The position numbers and the translations under genes are program-made. Of a DNA stretch of 64,000 bases, positions 17,179-26,444 are shown in pieces. Every line of letters starts with the position of its first letter. Within the stretch, counting starts at the first letter, position 1. Below the pieces are notes generated by a model. It was not told the origin of the DNA. It ran no database searches and saw only the letters and a program-made list of their open reading frames with translations. Source of the DNA: an uncultured bacterium (GTDB lineage: Bacteria; Bacillota_I; Bacilli_A; RFN20; CAG-826); contig CASFTG010000001.1 of NCBI GenBank assembly GCA_949297805.1, positions 372,001 to 436,000 of the forward strand, written 5' to 3'.

Positions 17179-17394
17179 ACCTATCCGGTTATCACGGCTT
17201 TCGGATTTCATAACTATTTTCCATTTCCTTTCATCTTTGCCAATCATCGAACCTCTCTTTTATTAAAAGAGGTTTGGTGTTCGTCGCTATCCTCGAAGCG
17301 AATTCGGTTTTTGTTCTCGTCAGCCAAAAGAAAAAGTTTGCTGACAAGAAAAAGACGTCATCTACATTTTCGCCAACGAAAGGAGGGCAAAAGC

Positions 17395-18354
17395 ATGAAG
17401 AAAACGCCCATTCTGATCGCCGCCTGGCTGTTGGCTTTAACCGGATGCGACATGGTGACATCGAGTAGTAGCTTGACCGATGGCACCGACGTCACGGATA
17501 TTAGCACCCCGACGACCGATTCAACTCCCTCAACCGATACCACGCCTCCTGCCACCGACTGGACGGCGGAGGAAACGGAACTCATCACCGCCTTGCTTGG
17601 CGACCACGCCCCCGTCTGCCCCGGGACGATGTTCCCTGGGGCCGAATACGAGGTTTTGCCAGGCGTATCGACGGCCGGCGACCCGGTCCTTATCGTCCAG
17701 ATATATGATCTAGAGGTCGAAGATGTCGCGACTATAATCTCCGCCCATTCGGAGACTGGGGTTTATGAAGACGTCACCGATGATTATGCCGGATATATCG
17801 ATGAGAATATGCATGTCATCGAGGCCTATTACGATGATGAGACCATACTCCAAGCCCATATTGGGACCTATAGCCCGGTGATCAATAATATGCCGGTCAC
17901 CGAAGGGTATTGTAATATCGAGATCGATTATTTCGGCTTATCGGTCCATTACGATGATTTCCCGGCCGAGAACCTAAACCTTAAAGTCGACACGCTTTAT
18001 GGACTGGATGAAGGGACGGCGGATTTCCCGGCTTTGACCGGCACCGGTTATCTGTTGACCCCGCTTTACGATCAGCAATACAACGAATACGTCGGCCTTC
18101 TAATCGAAGGGACGACCGAGGAGGCCGTCGCCGCTGAACTAGTCGCTGCCAGTTGGGATGATGGCTATGCCGATTATTATGGCGAGGGCACCGTTTACCT
18201 TATCGACGAGTCTGGGGCCATCGGGGTTATTCTTTTCGACGGAGACGATGGCTATACCTACCTCCAAATCCTCCCCAACTCTTTGATTACGGGTTTCCCG
18301 TTAGAGGAGATAGTTGATTACTTCGCCACGAACGCATTGCTTGATCGATCGTGA
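17395..18354 (+). CDS. Repeat-rich lipoprotein, 5' part of a frameshifted gene
   Basis: 319 residues from an ATG with a strong AGGAGGG site. The signal peptide ends LTGC (lipobox). A Ser/Thr/Pro-rich linker follows, then repeated acidic modules of about 100 residues that each start near an Ala-Glu-Leu stretch and contain a TGYLL- or VYDS-like strand. The frame stops in the middle of such a module, and the next frame continues it without a gap. So this is probably the front of one protein of about 755 residues. Function unknown; surface-exposed by its signal. Confidence 0.7.
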   Translation: MKKTPILIAAWLLALTGCDMVTSSSSLTDGTDVTDISTPTTDSTPSTDTTPPATDWTAEETELITALLGDHAPVCPGTMFPGAEYEVLPGVSTAGDPVLIVQIYDLEVEDVATIISAHSETGVYEDVTDDYAGYIDENMHVIEAYYDDETILQAHIGTYSPVINNMPVTEGYCNIEIDYFGLSVHYDDFPAENLNLKVDTLYGLDEGTADFPALTGTGYLLTPLYDQQYNEYVGLLIEGTTEEAVAAELVAASWDDGYADYYGEGTVYLIDESGAIGVILFDGDDGYTYLQILPNSLITGFPLEEIVDYFATNALLDRS

Positions 18355-19661
18355 TCACCGACGAGATTCCGGTCCCTGATTTTGAATGCGATGGGTTTGA
18401 GACCGTGGACTTCTACGGGAGCCTTTATGTCTATTGCTATCCAAGCGACGGGCAGGACCATAGCCAGGACTATATCGATCAATTAACCGAAGCCGGTTAT
18501 TTCCCCTTGGCCTATATCGGCAACGAATATTATTACTCCTCGCCCAATCGAGAGATCATGATCTGCGTTTCCTATGATTCGGAATATCAATCGGTCGATC
18601 TCTTCTTCCAGCCGGTGACCGACAATTACGTGGTCGAATGGCCAGCGGAGTTAATAAGTGGGGCTATTGCCAAAATCGGTGGGGCCGAAGTGACTGCCAT
18701 TTTGCCCGCCCCAAGCTTTGATTGGGACTTCGGCGTCGTCTATGACAGCACCGACCTCGCGATGCCTGAATATGGGATCTACCCCGAATTCAACATCGAT
18801 ATCCAGGATGTGGGCGAAGACGGAGGATACGTCGAGCACGCCGCGGATTACGCCGCTCAGCTTAATGCCGCCGATTCGGGTTGGACTTATGATGACGTTT
18901 CCGAGGTTTGGCATGATGCGACTGGGAAAGTCGAGGTCGAGATATTCGATGATCCGGACAACGGCTTCTCAATCTATATCCGGACCTATGTGGCTCTGCC
19001 TTCTGCCTTCGACGCCGAATTGGTCGCTGAAGGATTAACGTCTTTAGGAATATCGGAGACCATCCCGCCTTACACCGGGGCCAGGGGTTACGATACGACG
19101 GTTGGCACTTCCTCCGTCAGCGTCAATCTAGTCAAAACCGATGCCGCGTCAGTTAACGCCTATACTGCGACCTTGGTCGAAGAGGGCTGGACGGCTTTAA
19201 CGGCTGGGGACCTCACTTTCTATCTAAGCCCGGAGGAGACGGCGGTCCTCCAGATCGGGATGATTGCCGATGACCAAGCCCAGCTCATCGTCCAAAATTC
19301 CGAGATTTGGGAAGCGAAGGTCGAGGATGTCTCCAACTGGTTCATGATGATGGAGTTGATTATGGGCATCGAACTCCCATTCCCCGACGCTTGGGGCTGT
19401 CCAGAGGGGACCATTGGGGTCGATAATAAGCCGGAGCCATCTGATCCAAATGAAACGTCGCCTTATTACTTCTATTACTATATCTTCGACACCACCTTCG
19501 TTACGGCGTTCGAGGCCGAACTAGTCGAATTAGGCTACGTCAAAGCCGCGACCCCTGATGATGGGTTCACCGCTTCCTATGTCTATACCTTCACCGAAGA
19601 GGTTTACTTCACGGTCGAGATATACGTGGGGCAAGGATACGCGATCGTCGCCTTAATATAA
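18351..19661 (+). CDS. 3' part of the same repeat-rich lipoprotein
   Basis: Reads on from a GTG overlapping the stop of the previous frame. It has no signal peptide. Its first residues (ITDEIPVP) complete the module begun by the upstream frame, as seen by comparison with the later module (ISETIPPY). Adding one base at the GATCGATCGTGATC junction would fuse the two. Either a true frameshift or a sequencing error in a GATC-rich spot; a separately coupled protein is less likely. Confidence 0.65.
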   Translation: MITDEIPVPDFECDGFETVDFYGSLYVYCYPSDGQDHSQDYIDQLTEAGYFPLAYIGNEYYYSSPNREIMICVSYDSEYQSVDLFFQPVTDNYVVEWPAELISGAIAKIGGAEVTAILPAPSFDWDFGVVYDSTDLAMPEYGIYPEFNIDIQDVGEDGGYVEHAADYAAQLNAADSGWTYDDVSEVWHDATGKVEVEIFDDPDNGFSIYIRTYVALPSAFDAELVAEGLTSLGISETIPPYTGARGYDTTVGTSSVSVNLVKTDAASVNAYTATLVEEGWTALTAGDLTFYLSPEETAVLQIGMIADDQAQLIVQNSEIWEAKVEDVSNWFMMMELIMGIELPFPDAWGCPEGTIGVDNKPEPSDPNETSPYYFYYYIFDTTFVTAFEAELVELGYVKAATPDDGFTASYVYTFTEEVYFTVEIYVGQGYAIVALI

Positions 19662-19677
19662 AGATGACTCCAACTCC

Positions 19678-19704
19678 AGGAAGGCCAAGCGGCCTTCCTT
19701 TTTC
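19678..19704 (+). terminator. Terminator after the lipoprotein gene
   Basis: 9-bp perfect stem AGGAAGGCC / GGCCTTCCT with loop AAGC and a T run. Confidence 0.9.
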
Positions 19705-19889
19705 GTTTCGTCATCGCTTACTGGCAGCGATAAGGAAAATGGCTGAAAACCAACGCTTTTCACTAATATTTTATTGATTAGGAAAGAAAGGAAATATTCG
19801 GGAAAGTCAATGATGCTGGACGTCGTTTAATCCTCTTGCAAACCTTACCCGTTAGCCCCATAATGCCGCTAGCCAGGAGAATATAGACA

Positions 19890-22460
19890 ATGCCAAATTT
19901 GGACAACTATGTCATCATCGGCGATGTGCGAATCGCCGCTTTCGGGCCGCGGATCATCCGGATCGAAAGGAAATCGGAAAAGGGTTTTTGCAACGACAAG
20001 ACCCTTATCGCCATCAACCGGGTGAACCTCGACACCACTCCGATTGAAATCCGAAAGGGGAAGAAAAACAACCTCATCATCAGCGAGGACCACGAGGTCG
20101 ACTTGACCCCGGAGATCATCGGCAGCCGGATCTACCGGGTCGAAGGGGGGCAGCGGACCTTGCTCAAGACCATTGAGCAAGCCGATTTCCGCCATACCGG
20201 GGAATTGCCCTTGCCGGAAGCGACCCCCGAGGTCTATATCGTCTCGGAATCGCCAAGATTAAGATTAAGCAAACAGGGCTACCTTCCGACCAAAGACCCC
20301 ATGTGCGATTACGTTTTCGAGCAGGAAGTTCAAGACCTCTATCTTGTTTTTGCCGATAAAAATCCCTTCATACTAAGAAAGGTCCTCCTTTCCCTAGTTG
20401 GCCCGACCCCGATGCCGCCTTTAAGCGCCTTCGGGACCTGGGATTCGAAATACTTCGTCTATACCGACGCCACCGTCGACGAGGAAGTGGCGAATTACAA
20501 GAAATACCATCTGCCGCTCGATAATTTCGTCATCGATACCGACTGGCGGGCCGCTGGGGCCACTAGAGGGGCTGGCTATAAGGTCAACACCGATTGCTTC
20601 CCCGATATCAAAGCCACCTTTGCTAGACTCCACGCCGACCGGATCAACGTCATGTTCAATGACCACCCCGACCCGGTCGAGGGGGCGAAGAACCTCTTCG
20701 ATCCAAAGGAAGTCGAGTTCCGTTCCTATAACTTAGACCATCTCATGGATTTGGGGCTCGATTACTGGTGGTACGACCGGAACTGGATCACCCATCTGGT
20801 CTCCCCCGATGAAGGGAAGCCCCAGATCCTTAAGGCCGAGACCTTAGGGATGTACCTCTTCAACGATGTGACCGAGAAGCATAACCAGAAGGCCAAGAAG
20901 GGCGAATATGCCCGGCGGTCATTAGGGATGTATAACGTCGACGAAATCAAAAACGGCAAATACAAAGCCATCACCAACCTCGCGAGCCACCGTTATGGGA
21001 TCCAATGGACCGGGGACACGGTGATGAAGAACGAATACATCGGCCTTGAATGCATTAACCTGATCAAAGCCGGGGTCTCGCTCAATCCTTATTGCCATGG
21101 CGATATGACTGGCCACGTCAATGACGGGGACCTTGATCTATATCTAAGGTATAACGCCCTCGGCATCTTCTCCCCGATCTATCGGCGCCACAGCACCTGT
21201 GACGTCAAGCGGTTCCGCCAGCCTTGGCACTGGGGCGAGCATGCCATCGAGGTGTGTCGTTATTACGATTACCTCCGTTATCGGATGCTGCCGTATTGGT
21301 ATTCCCTCTCGCGGGTCAATTTCGAAACCGGCATCCCCCTTACCAGGGCCCTTGGCTTCCTCCCGAACGAGAAAACCCGTTATGACGAATACAAGATCGG
21401 CGACGCCTTGCTGTATTCCCCGTCCTTCATCCCCGATAAGAAGTTGCCGGTCACCAAGGAGATGTTCCTTTCGCCGATCAAAGCGACTTATTGGAACAAC
21501 AAAGAACTTTCCGGGAAGCCGGTTTACGAAGAGACGATCGAGGGGGTGGTCGACTTCGATTGGGAGGACCATTCGCCGAAAGATGGGGTGGTGAACCGCG
21601 AGGATTTCTCCGCCCGCTTCGAATTCGATTTCTACAATCCCTATGATGAGGAAGTGACTCTTTACATCGGCTCCGACGATGGGGCCAGGATCTACGAAGA
21701 TGGAAAACTCATCTTCGAGAACTGGTCGATTCATGCTTATGATTTCGATGAAGGCCCGGTTTTGAAAGCCAAGTCGAAACATCATTATGTCATCGAATAC
21801 TTCCAAGGGAAGATGGGGGCGCAGCTCCATCTCGAGGTCTTGCCGAAATCGCTGATCCCGACGGCCGACAAAGACGTCTATATCCCAACCGATTCCGCCT
21901 ATTTGGATCTGATCGATGGCCATTTGCTTCAACCCGGGACTATTTATAACCATCTCTATGCCATGGAGCAGGCCGCTATATTTGCTAAGATGGGCTCGAT
22001 CATCCCGCTTGCCAAAGAAGCGCTCAATACCCATGATTCCGATTGGTCGAAATTGACTTTGGCTCTCTTCTTGGATCAAGACCATCCGGCTAACTTCACC
22101 CTCTATGAGGATGACCGCGAGACCGATGGCTATCTCCATGGCCAATACGCCAAAACCCGCATGAGCGCCAATTACGTCGAGTCGAAGGGTTGCTTCGAAT
22201 TGACCATCGACGAGATGATCGGCAATTACGAGGGGAAACTTGAGGAACGCGATTATAACTTCGACGTCTATCTCCCGGCCGGGGCGAAGCTGAAAGCCGT
22301 CCGGGTCGATGGCGTCTTAGTAAGCCATACCGAAGTCCCCCATAGCGAGAAAGGCGATATCCTCCCCTTCGAGGGACCGGCCCTCGCTATCGACAAGGCC
22401 ACCTGCCACGCCAAGCTCGATACCGGCTCCGCCCATTTGGTCGAGTTCTTCCTCGACTAA
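19890..22460 (+). CDS. GH31 family glycoside hydrolase (alpha-glucosidase or alpha-xylosidase type) with PA14-like insert
   Basis: 856 residues, cytoplasmic (no signal). The GH31 barrel spans about residues 175-500. The nucleophile Asp is D296 in WWYDRNW and the acid/base is D376 in IQWTGDT; the two are in the usual order. Residues about 565-655 look like a PA14 domain (YIGSDDGARIY), an insertion known in a subgroup of GH31 enzymes. Ribosome site AGGAGA 10 bases before ATG. It hydrolyses alpha-linked glucosides or similar sugars; exact specificity cannot be read. Single gene with its own terminator. Confidence 0.9.
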   Translation: MPNLDNYVIIGDVRIAAFGPRIIRIERKSEKGFCNDKTLIAINRVNLDTTPIEIRKGKKNNLIISEDHEVDLTPEIIGSRIYRVEGGQRTLLKTIEQADFRHTGELPLPEATPEVYIVSESPRLRLSKQGYLPTKDPMCDYVFEQEVQDLYLVFADKNPFILRKVLLSLVGPTPMPPLSAFGTWDSKYFVYTDATVDEEVANYKKYHLPLDNFVIDTDWRAAGATRGAGYKVNTDCFPDIKATFARLHADRINVMFNDHPDPVEGAKNLFDPKEVEFRSYNLDHLMDLGLDYWWYDRNWITHLVSPDEGKPQILKAETLGMYLFNDVTEKHNQKAKKGEYARRSLGMYNVDEIKNGKYKAITNLASHRYGIQWTGDTVMKNEYIGLECINLIKAGVSLNPYCHGDMTGHVNDGDLDLYLRYNALGIFSPIYRRHSTCDVKRFRQPWHWGEHAIEVCRYYDYLRYRMLPYWYSLSRVNFETGIPLTRALGFLPNEKTRYDEYKIGDALLYSPSFIPDKKLPVTKEMFLSPIKATYWNNKELSGKPVYEETIEGVVDFDWEDHSPKDGVVNREDFSARFEFDFYNPYDEEVTLYIGSDDGARIYEDGKLIFENWSIHAYDFDEGPVLKAKSKHHYVIEYFQGKMGAQLHLEVLPKSLIPTADKDVYIPTDSAYLDLIDGHLLQPGTIYNHLYAMEQAAIFAKMGSIIPLAKEALNTHDSDWSKLTLALFLDQDHPANFTLYEDDRETDGYLHGQYAKTRMSANYVESKGCFELTIDEMIGNYEGKLEERDYNFDVYLPAGAKLKAVRVDGVLVSHTEVPHSEKGDILPFEGPALAIDKATCHAKLDTGSAHLVEFFLD

Positions 22461-22474
22461 ATCTCATTCAACTT

Positions 22475-22503
22475 AAGCCCCCTCTGTCCGAGGGGGCTTT
22501 TTG
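22475..22503 (+). terminator. Terminator after GH31 gene
   Basis: 10-bp perfect stem AAGCCCCCTC / GAGGGGGCTT with T run. Confidence 0.9.
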
Positions 22504-22585
22504 CTGCAATTCCTTGGGTTTCATTCCGATAAAGTTCCATCGTGAGAAAGCGCAAAAAGCCATCAGGAAACATCTTAAAATCTGC

Positions 22586-22655
22586 GAATTGCGATTTTTG
22601 TGTAGGAATTGCGCCCTTTTCTGTTTTCATCAGAAGGAACGAATATCGAATTGCG
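22586..22655 (+). repeat. GAATTGCG repeated at about 21-bp steps
   Basis: GAATTGCG occurs at 22586, 22606 and 22648 (spacings 20 and 42). Weaker than the other arrays, but helically phased. It lies in the 400-base gap between the GH31 terminator and the feo promoter; nothing else was seen there. Confidence 0.4.
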
Positions 22656-22779
22656 CAAAAGGGTATTTGCTGTATTTTCCGTTACTCATCGAACCCTCTA
22701 AACCAATCTCACTCGCTGATAAAACAGCCTTTTCACGATAGTCCTAGGTGGGGGATACTCAACTATTTGTAAATATTAC

Positions 22780-22809
22780 TTAACTTATTTATCCGATTAT
22801 GGCTATACT
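22780..22809 (+). promoter_or_regulatory. Candidate feo promoter
   Basis: TTAACT, 18-bp spacer, TATACT, about 90 bases before the first feoA. I did not find a convincing Fur or DtxR box. Confidence 0.5.
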
Positions 22810-22899
22810 ATGCCTGTCGAAGGTTTAATCTATATTAACTTCTTCTTGATTGAGCCTCGGCAAAGCGAATAATTGACCCGTAAAAAGGAGGAAATCCCG

Positions 22900-23130
22900 A
22901 TGCCTCTTCCCTTCGCGAAGACCCATTCACCCCTAAAGGTCGCATCCTTACGAGGACCGGAAAAGCAAGTCCGGCACTTCCAGGATATCGGCCTCATTGA
23001 GGGGGCGATCATCGAGTTGCTTTCAGTCAGTCATGGGGCTTGCATGCTCCGACTGAAAGACGGCCGGCTGGCTTTAGATGCCGGCAGCTCCATGCTCATT
23101 GAAGTGGAGGAGGCGGGAGAACGGTTATGA
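22900..23130 (+). CDS. feoA: FeoA-like ferrous iron transport protein, first copy
   Basis: 76 residues, SH3-like FeoA fold (RHFQDIGLIEGAIIELL, then LRLKDGRLALD). FeoA is a small cytosolic partner of FeoB. Start chosen at ATG with AAGGAGG seven bases upstream; a TTG 27 bases earlier overlaps that site. It overlaps the next feoA by four bases. Confidence 0.9.
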   Translation: MPLPFAKTHSPLKVASLRGPEKQVRHFQDIGLIEGAIIELLSVSHGACMLRLKDGRLALDAGSSMLIEVEEAGERL

Positions 23131-23357
23131 CTTTATTCGATTTAACCGTCGGGGAAAGCGCCATCATCAAAGAAGTCAACGGGGAGAAGAAACTCGTCCG
23201 CCGCCTCTTCGATATGGGGCTGACCCCCGGGGTCGAGGTGTATCTGCGCAAAAAAGCGCCCCTTGGCGACCCCATCGAGCTCACCCTAAGAGGGTATGAG
23301 CTAAGCATCCGGAAAGCGGAAGCCAAATCCATAACCATCGAGGAGGAGAAACAATGA
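23127..23357 (+). CDS. feoA: FeoA-like ferrous iron transport protein, second copy
   Basis: 76 residues with the canonical FeoA core RLFDMGLTPGVEVYLRKKAP and an ending ...LRGYELSIRKAEAKSI. Overlaps feoB by four bases. Two FeoA paralogues ahead of FeoB are common in clostridia and relatives. Confidence 0.93.
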   Translation: MTLFDLTVGESAIIKEVNGEKKLVRRLFDMGLTPGVEVYLRKKAPLGDPIELTLRGYELSIRKAEAKSITIEEEKQ

Positions 23358-25624
23358 AGACCTTTGCTTTAGCTGGGAACCCCAATTCTGGCAAATCGAC
23401 CTTGTTCAATTCCTTGACTGGTTCCCGGGCTTATGTTGGGAACTGGCCGGGGGTCACGGTCGAAAGAAAGGAGGGGACTTACCTTAACAAGAAGAAAAAC
23501 CAGGAGGCCAAGATCATCGACCTCCCCGGCATTTATTCTTTGTCCCCTTATTCGCCTGAGGAAAGAATCGCCCGTGATTACCTTTTATCCGGGGAGCCCG
23601 ACCTCGTCATCGCCGTCGTCGACTCGACCAACCTCGAACGGAACCTCTATCTGACCCTCCAACTCTTGGAGATGGATATCCCCGTCGTGGTGGCCCTGAA
23701 CATGAGCGATGCCCTTGCTAAGCAAGGAAGGAGCGTCGACGTCAAAGCCCTCTCCGATGGGCTCGGGGTCCCGGTCATATCGATATCGGCCCTCCAGTCC
23801 CATAACCTCGACGAATTGATGGCTTTGAGCTTGAAAGCCGCTGAGAGGAAACGGGTCGGACAGACCATCTTAAGCCATGAGCTCATCGCCAAGGCCAAAG
23901 ACATTTATTCCGAAGAGGAAGCCCCCTCGCCTTTGTTCCATGCCATCAAGGCCTTAGAGCAAGACGAGGTCGAGGAGAAGGACCATCCCGAGGCTTATAA
24001 GCGAGTGGGGGAACTAAAACCTGATGAGAGCCTCTCTTCTTCCTTCGCCGATGCCCGTTATCGCTTCCTTGAACCTTTGGTCAAGAAATGCTTAAGCGGG
24101 AAGTCAACCAAAGCCAAAGAGAAACTGAGTTTATCGGATAAGATCGATAAGGTCTTGACCAATAAATGGGCCGCCCTCCCGATTATGGCCCTGATCATGT
24201 TCTTAATCTTCCATATCGTCTTCGGGACCGATCTGCTTTATATCGGGAGCATCTATTCGGCCGCGACCGGCAACTCTTTATTTGCCGAAGGGTTCGGTGG
24301 GGTTGAGCTCATCATCGATGGGGAGACGTATCAGCCCTTCGCCGATCTGTTCTATTCGACTGACGGGGTCAATAACCTCGGCGAGTTCCTCCATATGCTG
24401 GCCGGGGACAACGAAACCGGTATTCTTGGTTGTATATCGCTTGGCATTAAACAGGGGCTAATCAACATCAATACCCCGACTTGGCTCGTCAATTTCCTTT
24501 ATGACGGGGTCTTGGGTGGACTAGCGGCCGTCCTCGGCTTTGTGCCCCAGATCATGCTCCTCTTCGTCTTCTTCTCCTTCTTGGAGGATTCGGGCTATAT
24601 GGCCCGGGTCGCCTTCGTCTTAGACCGGATCTTCCGTCATTTCGGGGTCTCGGGGCGGGCGTTCCTCCCGATGATCATGGGCTTTGGCTGCGCCATCCCG
24701 GCCATGATCAACACTCGGTCTTTATCCAGTGAGAAAGAGAAGATTAAGACCATCCGGGTCATCCCCTTCTTCACCTGCGGGGCCAAGGCCGAGTTCTTGG
24801 TCATCATCGCCGCCGTCATCGCTAGTATCGTCGGGGTCGATGCTGGTCTGTTCACCTTCCTAACCTATGTCTTTGGGGTGGCGGTGGCTCTAATCGCCGT
24901 CATCGTTATGACTAAGACCACCTTAAAGGAAGAGGCGCCGCCCTTTATCATGGAACTCCCTTCCTACCATCTTCCTCAACCGAAGGCCTTAGCCCTCCAT
25001 GTTCTAGACAAGGGCGGCCACTTCATCAAGAAAGCCTTCACCATCATCTTCGCCTCGACTGTCATTATCTGGTTCTTGGCTAACTTCTCCTGGGATTACA
25101 CCCCGGTTTGGACCTTAGAAGGGGAAGCGGCCGAAACCAGCTCGATCCTCTATTCGCTGGGTAATCTATTGCAACCTCTCTTCACCCCGATGGGCTTCGG
25201 GGTCCAAGCGGGGAACAATGGCTGGATCTATGCCGTCGCTTCGATCCAGGGGATCGTGGCGAAAGAAAACGTCGTCGCCACCGCCGAATCCTTATCGGGG
25301 GTCGCCGGTTATGGCTCGTTTGCTGACTTCGCCTTGGCTAGCGGCATCTCGACCGCCGGCTTGGTCGGGTTTGCGGTGTTCAATATGCTGACCATTCCTT
25401 GCTTTGCCTCGGTCGCGACGGCCAAGGGGGAATTAGGCAGCAAGAAAGCCTATATCAATACCCTCTTGTTCTGGCTAGTCACGTCCTATGGCTTAGGGAC
25501 TCTAGCTTACATCACCTGCGAATGGGTTTGGACCTTGGCCATTACCTTGCCCTGCCTCGCCGGATTAATCGTCGGGCTCTACTTCTATAACCGCCCGAAG
25601 AAGATCAAGGAGGTGAACGCCTAG
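23354..25624 (+). CDS. feoB: Ferrous iron transporter FeoB
   Basis: Membrane GTPase that takes up Fe2+. N-terminal G domain: G1 GNPNSGKST, G3 DLPGIYSL, G4 NMSD (family usually NMxD). The membrane part begins near residue 275 with two gate motifs, the first around MGFGCAIPA and the second around NMLTIPCFA, each with a conserved Cys. 756 residues is normal for a long FeoB; an extra loop of about 80 residues lies after the first helix. Fourth overlap junction in the operon. Confidence 0.97.
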   Translation: MKTFALAGNPNSGKSTLFNSLTGSRAYVGNWPGVTVERKEGTYLNKKKNQEAKIIDLPGIYSLSPYSPEERIARDYLLSGEPDLVIAVVDSTNLERNLYLTLQLLEMDIPVVVALNMSDALAKQGRSVDVKALSDGLGVPVISISALQSHNLDELMALSLKAAERKRVGQTILSHELIAKAKDIYSEEEAPSPLFHAIKALEQDEVEEKDHPEAYKRVGELKPDESLSSSFADARYRFLEPLVKKCLSGKSTKAKEKLSLSDKIDKVLTNKWAALPIMALIMFLIFHIVFGTDLLYIGSIYSAATGNSLFAEGFGGVELIIDGETYQPFADLFYSTDGVNNLGEFLHMLAGDNETGILGCISLGIKQGLININTPTWLVNFLYDGVLGGLAAVLGFVPQIMLLFVFFSFLEDSGYMARVAFVLDRIFRHFGVSGRAFLPMIMGFGCAIPAMINTRSLSSEKEKIKTIRVIPFFTCGAKAEFLVIIAAVIASIVGVDAGLFTFLTYVFGVAVALIAVIVMTKTTLKEEAPPFIMELPSYHLPQPKALALHVLDKGGHFIKKAFTIIFASTVIIWFLANFSWDYTPVWTLEGEAAETSSILYSLGNLLQPLFTPMGFGVQAGNNGWIYAVASIQGIVAKENVVATAESLSGVAGYGSFADFALASGISTAGLVGFAVFNMLTIPCFASVATAKGELGSKKAYINTLLFWLVTSYGLGTLAYITCEWVWTLAITLPCLAGLIVGLYFYNRPKKIKEVNA

Positions 25625-25860
25625 TGGATTTATCTTGGATCAGTTACGTTCTCTTGGCCTTGGTCCTCGGTTTCTTCCTCTTTGTCCTTATCAAAGGGAT
25701 CATCAATAAATACCAGGGGAAGGGCGGCACTTGTTGCTGCTCTTCCTCAAAAGGGAAGAAACTGGTCAAGCAGTTCCATAAGCTAAAGAAGCAAGAGGCG
25801 AAATGCCCGTATTGCCAAAATGGAGAAAGCCACCTTAATAAGGGCGATGCTCTCGATTAA
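25624..25860 (+). CDS. FeoB-associated Cys-rich membrane protein
   Basis: 78 residues starting at GTG overlapping the feoB stop. One N-terminal helix, then GTCCCSSS and a CPYC pair. Small proteins like this commonly follow feoB; role unknown, perhaps iron hand-over. Confidence 0.85.
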   Translation: MDLSWISYVLLALVLGFFLFVLIKGIINKYQGKGGTCCCSSSKGKKLVKQFHKLKKQEAKCPYCQNGESHLNKGDALD

Positions 25861-26167
25861 GCCCAACCTTGATAAGCGAGGCTATTTCACCAGTAAATCC
25901 TTGGCTTATTCGCTTAAAGTCTCAAAAGCCCGGACCTCGGTCATCGTCTCCTCCCTAATCGCGGAAGGCTATTGCGCCAAAGCCGGGACCCGGGATCTGA
26001 TCTTGACGGAGAAAGGGTCTGCCAAAATGGCGGAGATCGAAGAGGATTTGACTAAACTCAGCCTTGCCCTCGATTCCCTTTCCCTTTCTCAAAAGAAAGA
26101 GGTGAGCGGCTTGCTTTATACCTATGGGTCAAGCCGAATCCTTGAGCAATTGCTTAAAGGGAAATGA
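25820..26167 (+). CDS. Winged-helix regulator-like protein at the end of the feo operon
   Basis: 115 residues. It begins inside the end of the Cys-rich gene (41-base overlap), so it belongs to the operon. Residues about 20-65 form a helix-turn-helix/wing (SKSLAYSLKVSKARTSVIVS), the rest is helical. By position it could be a FeoC/MarR-like controller of iron uptake; no metal site is visible. Confidence 0.65.
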   Translation: MEKATLIRAMLSIKPNLDKRGYFTSKSLAYSLKVSKARTSVIVSSLIAEGYCAKAGTRDLILTEKGSAKMAEIEEDLTKLSLALDSLSLSQKKEVSGLLYTYGSSRILEQLLKGK

Positions 26168-26190
26168 AAGTTGGTCTATAATCTAGCGGC

Positions 26191-26267
26191 GCGCCGGTAG
26201 CGCAACTGGATAGAGCACCAGACTTCGAATCTGGGGGTTACGGGTTCGAGTCCTGTCCGGCGCGCCA
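26191..26267 (+). tRNA. tRNA-Arg (TCG)
   Basis: Acceptor GCGCCGG / CCGGCGC, discriminator G and encoded CCA; anticodon loop CTTCGAA with anticodon TCG; T-loop GGTTCGAGTCC. TATAAT at 26177-26182 is its -10. Confidence 0.95.
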
Positions 26268-26282
26268 TTAACAAGGTAAAAG

Positions 26283-26306
26283 TGCCCGAGCAATCGGGCA
26301 TTTTTT
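26283..26306 (+). terminator. Terminator after tRNA-Arg
   Basis: 7-bp stem TGCCCGA / TCGGGCA, loop GCAA, six T. Confidence 0.85.
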
Positions 26307-26368
26307 AATTTTTGCTTTCTCTAATAGATAATTTTAGGTTCGAACTGAGAAATATTTGAATTTACGTT

Positions 26369-26444
26369 CTACTGGAAAAACAAAACCCTACCAGATAAAC
26401 GTTTCTCAACTAGAAAAACGATATCCTACTAAAAATTGCTAAAC
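26369..26444 (+). repeat. Array D: four direct repeats at 19-bp period
   Basis: Units begin at 26369, 26388, 26407 and 26426 with consensus CWACYRGAWAAAC; the fourth is weaker. The array lies 100 bases after tRNA-Arg and just ahead of a truncated AlbA_2-type remnant. Confidence 0.75.

Noticed and set aside
21144-22145. 333-residue open frame antisense to the GH31 gene
   Set aside because: Lies wholly inside a well-supported enzyme gene in a complementary frame; no motif or start signal.
22780-22900. Fur/DtxR box or riboswitch before feo
   Set aside because: No convincing palindromic iron box or conserved aptamer could be read; only a promoter is claimed.
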